A DNA stretch of 13,773 nt, from contig CAZWVK010000065.1 of the NCBI GenBank assembly GCA_964636785.1, positions 1 to 13,773 on the forward strand. Direction: 5' to 3'. The notes under the pieces are model-generated. The model worked only from the letters and a program-made list of their open reading frames with translations. It was not told the origin of the DNA and searched no databases. This document shows positions 1-5,956 of this stretch, one piece after another (positions within the stretch are counted from its first letter, which is position 1; every line of letters begins with the position of its first letter). The DNA is from UBA6776 sp964636785. Its GTDB lineage: Bacteria; Bdellovibrionota; Bdellovibrionia; Bdellovibrionales; UBA1609. The position numbers were made by a program, and so were the translations under genes.

Positions 1-14
1 ATGACCTTTCAAAT

Positions 15-37
15 GATTCACTTAAAAAGAGTGAATC
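15..37. repeat. 8-bp inverted repeat downstream of purD
   Basis: A perfect 8-bp inverted repeat (GATTCACT / AGTGAATC) with a 7-nt AT-rich spacer lies beyond the 3' end of purD. No T-run follows on either strand, so it is not a convincing intrinsic terminator. It could be a weak 3'-end hairpin of the purD transcript or an operator for a gene outside the window. No gene is supported in positions 1-102. Confidence 0.3.
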
Positions 38-102
38 TCTTACGCGTGATTGAAGCGCTCCAAGTTCAAATCTTTGGCTTGATAACCGTGACAAGCTACC
101 TA

Positions 103-1377
103 TTAGGCTTTCTTCTCTTGGGATTTAAGCGACCCTTTTCCAATATCCATTCGCATTTGAAGACCGTTCCATCGAACCTTTGAAGCTTGAAAATAAGCCT
201 TCTCAATCGCTTCTTCGAGGCTTGGCCCTAATGCAATTGAATTCAAAACGCGCCCGCCATTTGTAACCCAGATTTTTTCGCTAAACTGAACTCCGGCATG
301 AAGGAAATAACTGGATGGTGTTTCAAAATCCAAATCTCCCTCGATGCGAACACCCTTTTGCGGCTGGTCCGGATATCCAGGAGAAGCAAGAACAACACAG
401 GCACTTGAAAGCGGCTTCCAGCGCAGCTCCGTCAACTCTCCTCTGGCAAGATTTTTAAAGACCTGACCCCAATCTCCAGCGAACAAAGGTAAAATAGCTT
501 GGGCCTCTGGATCTCCAAAGCGAACATTGTACTCGAGTACAGATGGACCATTGGAAGTCATCATAATCCCAATAAAGAGCACTCCCCTAAAATCGAGTCC
601 CATGCGCTGAAGACCTGAAACAGATGGTGCAACCACTTTCTCTTTGATCACCTTTAAGAGGTCTTCTTCCAAATTCAATGGTCCAACCACACCCATACCA
701 CCTGTATTAGGGCCTTCATCATTATCTCGCAGCCGCTTATGATCCTGCATGAGAGGAAGCATTTCAAAATCTTTACCATTGGTCAGAACCAATGAAGATA
801 GCTCATAGCCTTCTTGAAACTCCTCTAGAAGTGCTGATTTTCCAGAGCTTCCAAAGGCTTTCTTATTAAAAACAAGGTCCGCTTTCTCTTCAAGCTCCTC
901 CATATCTTTACAAATAAAAACGCCTTTTCCCGAAGCCAAACCATCCACTTTCAAAACATATGGATTTTTAAATTTTTGAGCCGCTTCAAGAGTGCTTTGA
1001 ATATCATTCACTTCGAAAAATCTTGCCGTTGGAACTCCTGCCTCGACCATAAACTTTTTAGAAAAAATCTTGCTTGATTCTAGGCGTGCGGATGTCTGAT
1101 TCGGTCCAACAGTTGGAACAGACTTTGATCTTAAAAAATCACTTAAGCCTTTATCAAGGTAAGCTTCGGGACCCACAATCGCGAGATCAAAGGAAAAACG
1201 ATCAAGAAGAGCTCCTAATTTTTCAAAATCAAGAGGGTCTATACTGTGGCACAGAGCATGTTTTGCAATTCCATCACTTCCAGGAACCGCATGCACTTCA
1301 GTGACACTCTGAGAACCGGCCAACGCTCTAACCAATGCATGCTCTCTTCCACCCATCCCAAAAACAATCACACGCAT
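103..1377 (-). CDS. purD: Phosphoribosylamine--glycine ligase (GAR synthetase)
   Basis: This enzyme performs step two of de novo purine synthesis in the cytoplasm: 5-phosphoribosylamine + glycine + ATP give GAR. The 424-residue length is typical of the family. The N-domain opens with the phosphate-binding motif GMGGREHAL (residues 7-15). The ATP-grasp region shows LASGKGV (147-153), DHKR (212-215) and GPNTGGMG (222-229). EYNVRFGDPE (283-292) supplies the Mg/ATP-binding Glu and Asn. The ATG start is supported by AAGGAG five bases upstream. That ribosome binding site overlaps the TAA stop of the preceding DCC gene (TAAGGAG), so translation is probably coupled. It is the last gene seen in a three-gene minus-strand operon and ends with a double stop (TAA TAG). 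I saw no missing key residue. The identification is secure. Confidence 0.97.
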   Translation of the reverse strand: MRVIVFGMGGREHALVRALAGSQSVTEVHAVPGSDGIAKHALCHSIDPLDFEKLGALLDRFSFDLAIVGPEAYLDKGLSDFLRSKSVPTVGPNQTSARLESSKIFSKKFMVEAGVPTARFFEVNDIQSTLEAAQKFKNPYVLKVDGLASGKGVFICKDMEELEEKADLVFNKKAFGSSGKSALLEEFQEGYELSSLVLTNGKDFEMLPLMQDHKRLRDNDEGPNTGGMGVVGPLNLEEDLLKVIKEKVVAPSVSGLQRMGLDFRGVLFIGIMMTSNGPSVLEYNVRFGDPEAQAILPLFAGDWGQVFKNLARGELTELRWKPLSSACVVLASPGYPDQPQKGVRIEGDLDFETPSSYFLHAGVQFSEKIWVTNGGRVLNSIALGPSLEEAIEKAYFQASKVRWNGLQMRMDIGKGSLKSQEKKA

Positions 1378-1386
1378 AATAACTCC

Positions 1387-1776
1387 TTACGGTAAAAAAT
1401 AATCTCGCTCAAAGGGCTCGGGGAGCCTACAACTTTTTCTTTTTCCAAAAAGTCTGTAACGATTCTTTGAAATTGATCGATACACCCAATTCGCAAAGCC
1501 CATCGGAAAAAAACTCATCATCCATGCTAAAATCTTATGTTTCCCGCCTAAGTCTTTAAAAATCTGAATCACAGCTTCACTTTCGGTGAGGAATTCTCCG
1601 TCTCGAAAGTAAATCACCGTCGACAACTGATGGCGAAGACCTTCAGGAAGAATTTTTTGTGCGGACTCACCCTGAATCGATGCAAATGAAAACGTGGGTT
1701 TTCTTACAATCAAATAATCAATAAACCCATTACAGAGGTTACAAGTCCCATCAAAAAAAACCACATTGGATGCCAT
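1387..1776 (-). CDS. DCC-family (DUF393) thiol-disulfide oxidoreductase-like protein
   Basis: A 129-residue protein of the DCC family (DUF393, YuxK-like). The family signature DGTCNLC is at residues 9-15, giving a CxxC pair (C12, C15). The usual C-terminal block, NRYRLFGKRKSC near residues 105-116, carries a third Cys (C116). The CxxC suggests thiol-disulfide chemistry, but substrates are not established for most members. The frame is open upstream to 1944, but that extension overlaps the HD gene in another frame and looks unlike protein. The family motif begins at residue 9 of the 1776 ATG, so I chose that start. It lies 7 nt after the HD-gene stop with a weak AGGTTGAG ribosome site. The next gene, purD, follows after 9 nt. 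No functional link to purine synthesis is known to me. Confidence 0.88.
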   Translation of the reverse strand: MASNVVFFDGTCNLCNGFIDYLIVRKPTFSFASIQGESAQKILPEGLRHQLSTVIYFRDGEFLTESEAVIQIFKDLGGKHKILAWMMSFFPMGFANWVYRSISKNRYRLFGKRKSCRLPEPFERDYFLP

Positions 1777-1783
1777 GCTCAAC

Positions 1784-3076
1784 CTATAGCCTTTGATCAA
1801 TGAGGATTTTCGCACTGATCTCAAGCTTTTCTGGCGGCACATACAACCGATCGATCTGGCGAGCATGCTCATATCTCTTGAAAATTTCAGTCGCTTCCTG
1901 AAGTGGATATGGCTTGGATAGATAATCGTATTCATCCACGACAAAAATCGTTTGAGATTTTTCGGATGCTGTACCGCTATGATATTTGCTTAAGCGGGCC
2001 TGAGAGCTTGCATGAACAACTGGAATTCCCTCAGTCTCTAAAATCTTCTTTATATTCTGGGGTCGCTCGGTTTCTTTATTCGAATGAATTTCAAAAAGAA
2101 TCTTATAAGGCCGTCTTTCACTGATGCGCTTGGCCCATTCGTTATCTGAGTCTGCCAGATGCTCATAGAGCGAGTAATCCGTGCACTTGATATAGTCTTC
2201 AATTTTTGGTGGAAGGTGATAAGTGCAATCTGGTGAGTTCAAATAGCGATGAAGGAATTCTTCAAAAATAATACTCTTGTGATGGAAATAAACCATTAGA
2301 TGCATATGATGACGAGAAATCAAAAAGTCATCAAAAGCATATAAAGCTCTTCGCCCCAATGCCAAATGAAGCCGATCGTTGACCGGATGAAAAGTCAAAT
2401 TGGCAACGAGCCAACTTAATTCCACTCGCCCGTAATTGGTGCCGCAATAGTAGGCGTCGCGCTCCAGATAATCCATACGATCGGCATCAAGTTCTGAACT
2501 CACGATCTGACCTAAGATCACTCTTAGGTCCCACTCTCCGTCACGATAAAAATCCTTATCAACATTAAGTTCTTTATCAATAAGACCGGCGATATGAAGA
2601 GGTGAAAACTCTGGAAAATTCTTTTCTAAAATCTGAGTTAATGAGGAATCCGTAAGAAACTTAATGGTGTAATCTTCATGATTGGCTTTTCGATTCGGAT
2701 TGTAATTCGGATTCATCCGATACACATCCACCTCAATTTCTGAAACCTGAGGCATCACTTCTTCGGTCGTATGACTGAGCGGTCCGTGACCGATGTCATG
2801 AAGAAGTGCTGCAAGTCTGACCATTTGCTTGAATTTTTCTCGGGCTTTGGTCGAGGTGAAATTAAAATTTTTGAAAACACTGTCAAAAACTCGAGAGGCA
2901 ATGTGAGAAACGCCAAGTGAGTGAATGTAGCGATTATGAGTCGCCCCTGGAAAGCTGAACTCGGAAAAACCAAGCTGTTTGATCGCCCTTAGACGCTGAT
3001 AAGCGGCAGAATCGAGAACAGCGACTTCAGCTCGATTGAGTTCGATGGTTCCATGAACGGGGTCTCTGACTTCCAT
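1784..3076 (-). CDS. HD-domain phosphohydrolase, SAMHD1/dNTPase-like (COG1078 type)
   Basis: A 430-residue soluble protein with the metal-binding HD signature of SAMHD1-like dNTP triphosphohydrolases. In the 430-residue numbering it shows RDPVHGTIEL near the N-terminus, FPGATHNRYIHSLGV (about 42-56; H47, R49, H52), LLHDIGHGPLSH (H93, D94) and DADRMDYLERD (about 197-207). The last corresponds to the DxDKxDY block of SAMHD1 that supplies the fourth metal ligand. The likely activity is dNTP to deoxynucleoside plus triphosphate; the substrate is inferred. The frame stays open to a TTG at 3178 (464 residues). I prefer ATG 3076 because the family usually begins just before RDPVHG, and because 3178 would leave only 18 nt to divergent thyA. 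Neither start has a strong ribosome site. It is the first gene of the operon with the DCC protein and purD. Confidence 0.88.
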   Translation of the reverse strand: MEVRDPVHGTIELNRAEVAVLDSAAYQRLRAIKQLGFSEFSFPGATHNRYIHSLGVSHIASRVFDSVFKNFNFTSTKAREKFKQMVRLAALLHDIGHGPLSHTTEEVMPQVSEIEVDVYRMNPNYNPNRKANHEDYTIKFLTDSSLTQILEKNFPEFSPLHIAGLIDKELNVDKDFYRDGEWDLRVILGQIVSSELDADRMDYLERDAYYCGTNYGRVELSWLVANLTFHPVNDRLHLALGRRALYAFDDFLISRHHMHLMVYFHHKSIIFEEFLHRYLNSPDCTYHLPPKIEDYIKCTDYSLYEHLADSDNEWAKRISERRPYKILFEIHSNKETERPQNIKKILETEGIPVVHASSQARLSKYHSGTASEKSQTIFVVDEYDYLSKPYPLQEATEIFKRYEHARQIDRLYVPPEKLEISAKILIDQRL

Positions 3077-3184
3077 GAGCTCTTGGTACTCCGCGCCATA
3101 GCTTCGGTCAAGCAGAAAGACTCCGCCTAAGCGTGCCAGCTCTTCCTTGATTCCAAGGATCGTAATATCGTACTCCAAGAAAGC

Positions 3185-3190
3185 GGGAGG
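3185..3190 (+). promoter_or_regulatory. Ribosome binding site of thyA
   Basis: GGGAGG lies six bases before the thyA ATG and fixes that start. I could not find a convincing sigma-70 -35/-10 pair in 3077-3196, the divergent gap between the HD gene and thyA. TAATAT at 3163-3168 is the best -10-like element, but it lacks a good -35. Confidence 0.7.
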
Positions 3191-3196
3191 CTAGGA

Positions 3197-3991
3197 ATGC
3201 AGGTTTATCATCAGTTGTTAGAACGAATTCTCCAAGGTGGAGTTGAAAAATCCGATCGCACGGGCACGGGCACAAAGAGTGTTTTTGGCCATCAGATGCG
3301 CTTTGATCTGCAGCAAGGTTTCCCTCTTGTCACAACAAAGAAAGTTCATCTTAAGTCGATCATCATTGAATTATTATGGTTTTTAAAAGGCGACACCAAT
3401 ATCGGTTTTTTAAAAGATAACAAGGTGAGCATTTGGGATGAGTGGGCCGACGAAAACGGAGATTTAGGACGCGTTTATGGTGCACAGTGGAGAAGCTGGC
3501 GATCCCCAGATGGAAAGACCATCGATCAAATTCAAAATGTCATCGAGCAAATCAAGAGCAATCCGGATTCCAGGCGCTTACTTGTAGTTGCTTTTAACCC
3601 AGGAGAGCTTGATCAAATGGCTCTTCCACCTTGCCATGCGTTCTTTCAATTCTACGTGGCGAATGGGAAGTTGTCCTGTCAGCTTTATCAGCGAAGCGCG
3701 GATGTGTTTTTAGGTGTTCCATTTAATATCGCATCCTACGCTCTTTTAACAATGATGATGGCCCAAGTGTGTGATCTTGAGCCCGGTGAGTTCATTCACA
3801 CTCTTGGTGATGCTCATCTTTATTCAAACCACCTCGAGCAAGCCAAACTTCAACTCTCACGGACTCCGCGGCCCCTTCCAACCATGAGGCTCAACTCGAA
3901 TATCAAAAACTTATTTGAATTTAAATTCGAGGATTTCACTTTAGAAAATTATGATCCGCACCCGCGTATTCAAGCGGAGGTGGCGGTTTGA
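3197..3991 (+). CDS. thyA: Thymidylate synthase ThyA
   Basis: Converts dUMP and 5,10-methylene-tetrahydrofolate to dTMP and dihydrofolate in the cytosol. At 264 residues it matches E. coli ThyA in length and in catalytic numbering. It has R21 in SDRTGTGT, the nucleophile C146 in ALPPCHAFF, the phosphate-binding SRR at 125-127, D169 and N177 in QRSADVFLGVPFNIAS (165-180), and GDAHLYSNHLEQ (204-215). The ATG start is preceded by GGGAGG at good spacing. Its stop overlaps the folA start. The product dihydrofolate is the substrate of the next gene, so the pair closes the folate cycle. This is the classical ThyA, not the flavin-dependent ThyX. The gene diverges from the HD dNTPase-like gene. Confidence 0.98.
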   Translation: MQVYHQLLERILQGGVEKSDRTGTGTKSVFGHQMRFDLQQGFPLVTTKKVHLKSIIIELLWFLKGDTNIGFLKDNKVSIWDEWADENGDLGRVYGAQWRSWRSPDGKTIDQIQNVIEQIKSNPDSRRLLVVAFNPGELDQMALPPCHAFFQFYVANGKLSCQLYQRSADVFLGVPFNIASYALLTMMMAQVCDLEPGEFIHTLGDAHLYSNHLEQAKLQLSRTPRPLPTMRLNSNIKNLFEFKFEDFTLENYDPHPRIQAEVAV

Positions 3992-4482
3992 AATTAGCGC
4001 ATATCGTAGCCGTTTCAGAAAACAATGTGATTGGAGTGAACAACGATCTTCCATGGAGTATTCCTGAAGATATGAAATTCTTTCGGGATAAGACGAAAGG
4101 AAAAGCATTAATCATGGGGCGAAAAACTTTTGAGTCGGTTGGTCATCCCCTTCCAAACCGCTTAAACGTGGTTGTCACTCGCCAAGCGAACTATTCGGTG
4201 GATGCAGAGAATTTGGTTGTGGTTCCTGATTTGGACTCTGCAATCAATCACTGTGAAAAAGTCCAACACAAATATGGCGATGAGATCTTTATTATCGGTG
4301 GTGGAGAAATCTTTAAGCAATCCCTCCCTATTGTTGACATTATATATCTCACTCGAATCCATAAGAAGTTTGATGGCGATGTTTTATACCCAGATCTTCC
4401 CAAGAATCAGTTCGTCGAAGTTGAGCGTCGTGAACGCACAGAGCCCGTTCCGTTCACATTTCTCACCTACACCCGCGTTTAA
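3988..4482 (+). CDS. folA: Dihydrofolate reductase
   Basis: Reduces dihydrofolate to tetrahydrofolate with NADPH, regenerating the cofactor oxidised by ThyA. The 164 residues show the standard chromosomal DHFR pattern: NNVIGVNNDLPW at 12-23, the acidic active-site residue D28 in PEDMKFFR (equivalent to D27 of E. coli), IMGRKTFESV for NADPH binding, and the second nucleotide motif IIGGGEIF. Translation begins at a TTG whose last two bases start the thyA TGA stop (TTGA, 4-nt overlap). GGAGG at 3976-3980, inside thyA, is the ribosome site. This points to translational coupling and one bicistronic transcript. I see no intrinsic terminator right after the gene, so transcription may run into the flagellin leader. 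Confidence 0.97.
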   Translation: MKLAHIVAVSENNVIGVNNDLPWSIPEDMKFFRDKTKGKALIMGRKTFESVGHPLPNRLNVVVTRQANYSVDAENLVVVPDLDSAINHCEKVQHKYGDEIFIIGGGEIFKQSLPIVDIIYLTRIHKKFDGDVLYPDLPKNQFVEVERRERTEPVPFTFLTYTRV

Positions 4483-4535
4483 AGGAAGCCACCACCAACC
4501 TTGGTCCAGAAAATCTCAAAATAAGAAAAAAGGCC

Positions 4536-4562
4536 TCAAGGCTCAATCTGAGACACCGAAGA
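4536..4562 (+). promoter_or_regulatory. Candidate sigma-28 (FliA) promoter of flagellin 1
   Basis: TCAAGGCT (4536-4543) and ACCGAAGA (4555-4562) are separated by exactly 11 bases. The sigma-28 consensus is TAAAGTTT-N11-GCCGATAA, and each half matches 5 of 8 positions. Transcription would start near 4569 and give a leader of about 80 nt holding two hairpins. It is a weak match on sequence, supported by the correct spacing and by its place before a flagellin gene. Confidence 0.45.
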
Positions 4563-4584
4563 GAAGGGTAGAACAATAAACTAC

Positions 4585-4605
4585 TGGGAGTGTTACCTAC
4601 TCCCA
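4585..4605 (+). promoter_or_regulatory. Leader hairpin 1 of flagellin 1 mRNA
   Basis: TGGGAGT (4585-4591) pairs perfectly with ACTCCCA (4599-4605) around the 7-nt loop GTTACCT. It lies just downstream of the predicted transcription start and 4 nt before the next hairpin. No T-run follows, so it is not a terminator. It may protect the 5' end of the mRNA or take part in regulation. Confidence 0.5.
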
Positions 4606-4608
4606 CTC

Positions 4609-4626
4609 ATCTCAAAGGATTGAGAT
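4609..4626 (+). promoter_or_regulatory. AAGGAT-loop hairpin and ANGGA-overlapping RBS: candidate CsrA site
   Basis: ATCTCA and TGAGAT form a perfect stem that displays the hexaloop AAGGAT (4615-4620). This equals the ARGGAU core bound by CsrA. A second AAGGA (4638-4642) is part of the Shine-Dalgarno sequence AAGGAGG (4638-4644), six bases from the ATG. One looped site followed by one site over the ribosome binding site is the layout known for CsrA repression of Bacillus hag mRNA. The csrA and fliW genes are not in the window, so the regulator is inferred. Confidence 0.5.
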
Positions 4627-4650
4627 CGAGAAACTTCAAGGAGGAAGGCA

Positions 4651-5496
4651 ATGGGGTTAAGAATTAACACCAATACCGGTTCTCTCAATGCTCAGAGAAA
4701 CTTAATGAGCACAAAAATCGGACTCGATAAGAGTCTCGAGCGTCTCAGCTCAGGTTATAGAATTAACCGCGCTGGTGACGATGCTGCAGGTCTAGCGATC
4801 AGCGAGCAATTGAGAGCACAGATCAGGGGCTTGAAACAAGCTCAAAGAAACGCACAAGATGGAGTATCATTGGTTCAAGTGGCGGAAGGCTCATTGAACG
4901 AAATCAGCTCTATTCTTATTCGACTTCGTGAACTTGCGGTGCAAGCAGCTTCAGACACGATCGGCCCAGTTGAAAGACAATTCCTTAACGTGGAATTTGA
5001 CCAGCTCGTTTCCGAAATTGATCGTATCGCGGACGGAACGGAGTTCAATGGCACTCAACTTTTAAGCGGAACGGGATCCATTTTAGATTTCCAAGTTGGA
5101 ACTCGAAATGACCCAGCCATCGATCGACTTTCTTTCGATGCCTCTAAAGCGGATGCAAACTCTGCAGCACTTGGAGTGAACTTAACGACGGTGGCCGATA
5201 AAGCTTCTGCTCAAAACTCACTCTCTGCTCTTGATTCTGCAATTGTAAGTGTATCGGCGATGAGAGCGGATTTTGGTGCGATCCAAAACCGACTTCAATC
5301 CACGATCTCTAACACAGCTGTAAGTATTGAGAACATGTCTGCTGCCAACTCTCGAATTCGAGATGTGGATGTGGCTGAAGAAACTGCTGAGCTGACTAAG
5401 AATAATATTCTTCTTCAAGCAGGTACTTCAGTATTAGCACAAGCGAACCAAACTTCTCAGACCGCATTGAACCTTTTGAACCGAACGTTCAGTTAA
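4651..5496 (+). CDS. fliC: Flagellin 1 (short FliC, D0/D1 domains only)
   Basis: Structural subunit of the flagellar filament, exported unfolded through the flagellar type III apparatus and polymerised at the tip. The 281 residues cover the two conserved helical ends with almost nothing between. The N-terminal D0/D1 region runs to about residue 140 and includes SLERLSSGYRINRAGDDAAG and RELAVQAASDT. The C-terminal region includes AANSRIRDVDVAEETAELTK and ends in QTALNLLNRTFS. The variable D2/D3 domains of enteric flagellins are absent. The start is fixed by AAGGAGG six bases upstream. The gene has its own candidate sigma-28 promoter and terminator, so it is monocistronic. The next flagellin is a full-length paralog. 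Several flagellin paralogs are known in Bdellovibrio, so fliC with no number is the safest name. Confidence 0.96.
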   Translation: MGLRINTNTGSLNAQRNLMSTKIGLDKSLERLSSGYRINRAGDDAAGLAISEQLRAQIRGLKQAQRNAQDGVSLVQVAEGSLNEISSILIRLRELAVQAASDTIGPVERQFLNVEFDQLVSEIDRIADGTEFNGTQLLSGTGSILDFQVGTRNDPAIDRLSFDASKADANSAALGVNLTTVADKASAQNSLSALDSAIVSVSAMRADFGAIQNRLQSTISNTAVSIENMSAANSRIRDVDVAEETAELTKNNILLQAGTSVLAQANQTSQTALNLLNRTFS

Positions 5497-5623
5497 TCTG
5501 ACTTGAACGAACTGGTTCAAAGTCTTTAACTCACAAGTGAGGGGGTCAGGATGACTCCCCTCCACCCAAAAGAGCGTACGAGTTTCACTCGTAAAAGCTT
5601 CTGATTTTAAATGTTTCCTGCGA
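5497..5623 (+). other. Highly structured 3' untranslated region of flagellin 1
   Basis: Four small hairpins follow the stop codon in series. They are TTGAAC/GTTCAA (5503-5520), CTCAC/GTGAG (5530-5541), an 8-bp stem with one bulged T and a GGA loop (5541-5560), and TACGAGT/ACTCGTA (5577-5593, loop TTC). None has a T-run; the terminator comes after them. No convincing gene lies in 5497-5956. The remainder of that stretch holds a terminator, a promoter and a leader, described separately; I see nothing in 5657-5710. Confidence 0.5.
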
Positions 5624-5655
5624 CCGACGGGAGTAATCCTCCCGTCGGATTTTTT
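5624..5655 (+). terminator. Intrinsic terminator of flagellin 1
   Basis: A perfect 10-bp GC-rich stem (CCGACGGGAG / CTCCCGTCGG, loop TAATC) is followed by A and six T. This is a strong rho-independent terminator on the plus strand. It ends the flagellin 1 transcript about 160 nt past the stop codon. Confidence 0.92.
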
Positions 5656-5710
5656 CTAAGCGTCCATTGGCACCAAAGTCCAAATCTTTTCTCACTCTAA
5701 AACATTTCTC

Positions 5711-5736
5711 TAAAGTATCTCGAAAACTGCCGATGA
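5711..5736 (+). promoter_or_regulatory. Strong candidate sigma-28 (FliA) promoter of flagellin 2
   Basis: TAAAGTAT (5711-5718) and GCCGATGA (5729-5736) each match 7 of 8 positions of the flagellar consensus TAAAGTTT / GCCGATAA. The spacer is 10 rather than 11 bases. It lies after the flagellin 1 terminator and before flagellin 2. The predicted start near 5743 gives a leader of about 210 nt. It is much closer to consensus than the element before flagellin 1. Confidence 0.75.
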
Positions 5737-5745
5737 GTTGGTCAT

Positions 5746-5763
5746 GGAAAGAAGGATCTTTCC
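5746..5763 (+). promoter_or_regulatory. AAGGAT-loop hairpin at the 5' end of flagellin 2 mRNA: candidate CsrA site
   Basis: GGAAAG (5746-5751) and CTTTCC (5758-5763) form a perfect 6-bp stem displaying AAGGAT. This is the same hexaloop as in the flagellin 1 leader, but the stem sequence is unrelated. It sits within a few bases of the predicted transcription start. Its 3' arm and loop are also part of a long-range stem (5754-5833), so the two structures exclude each other. Confidence 0.5.
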
Positions 5764-5833
5764 GAAATGCATCCAAGGTTGGACAAAGCAATTCATGCTC
5801 ACACCTCTTGGTACTTACTTTTCGAAAAGATCC
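5754..5833 (+). repeat. Long-range 14-bp inverted repeat in flagellin 2 leader
   Basis: Positions 5754-5767 pair with 5820-5833 at 13 of 14 positions; the single mismatch is C5762 with A5825. The 52-nt interval contains smaller pairings such as TCCAA/TTGGA. The repeat lies within the predicted leader and overlaps the AAGGAT hairpin, so it could act as a competing conformation. No coding explanation fits. Confidence 0.5.
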
Positions 5834-5861
5834 CCTCTTCCAGATAGAAAAAATTAACAAC

Positions 5862-5881
5862 TGAATCGTTCTAACGATTCA
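5862..5881 (+). repeat. 8-bp hairpin in flagellin 2 leader
   Basis: TGAATCGT (5862-5869) pairs perfectly with ACGATTCA (5874-5881) around the tetraloop TCTA. No T-run follows, so it is not a terminator. It divides the leader into an upstream switch-like part and a downstream GGA-hairpin part. Confidence 0.5.
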
Positions 5882-5903
5882 TGGGGCAATAGAATGTGCC
5901 CGA

Positions 5904-5952
5904 CGCCCACGGAAAGGGTGCCATCATGGAAGATGTAGCCATACAGGGAGGA
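5904..5952 (+). promoter_or_regulatory. Cluster of three ANGGA motifs ending at the flagellin 2 RBS
   Basis: CGCCC/GGGTG (5904-5908 / 5916-5920, one G-U pair) displays ACGGAAA. CATC/GATG (5922-5925 / 5932-5935) displays ATGGAA. A third motif, AGGGA (5945-5949), is part of the Shine-Dalgarno sequence AGGGAGGA (5945-5952), four bases before the ATG. The two looped GGA motifs and one over the ribosome site resemble multi-site CsrA targets. The stems are short, so the fold is less certain than the AAGGAT hairpins. Confidence 0.4.
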
Positions 5953-5956
5953 ACAC

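Noticed and set aside
1..183. A 60-codon plus-strand frame at the left edge
   Set aside because: It runs antisense into the conserved purD 3' end, and nothing recognisable is encoded.
1777..1944. N-terminal extension of the DCC protein
   Set aside because: It overlaps the HD gene out of frame, and the family motif starts only nine residues after ATG 1776.
4531..4543. GCCTCAAGGC beside an A-run as a minus-strand terminator
   Set aside because: The stem is only 4 bp with a 2-nt loop, and no minus-strand transcript ends there.
4172..4579. A 135-codon frame overlapping folA
   Set aside because: It is a shadow of the conserved folA frame, and its tail runs into the flagellin promoter region.
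5585..5860. A 91-codon minus-strand open frame between the flagellin genes
   Set aside because: It has a TTG start without a ribosome site, resembles no known family, and covers the flagellin 1 terminator and the flagellin 2 sigma-28 promoter. The non-coding elements explain the DNA better.
5667..5864. A 65-codon plus-strand open frame in the same gap
   Set aside because: It covers the sigma-28 promoter and the inverted repeats, has low-complexity Ser/Lys-rich content, and has no ribosome site.
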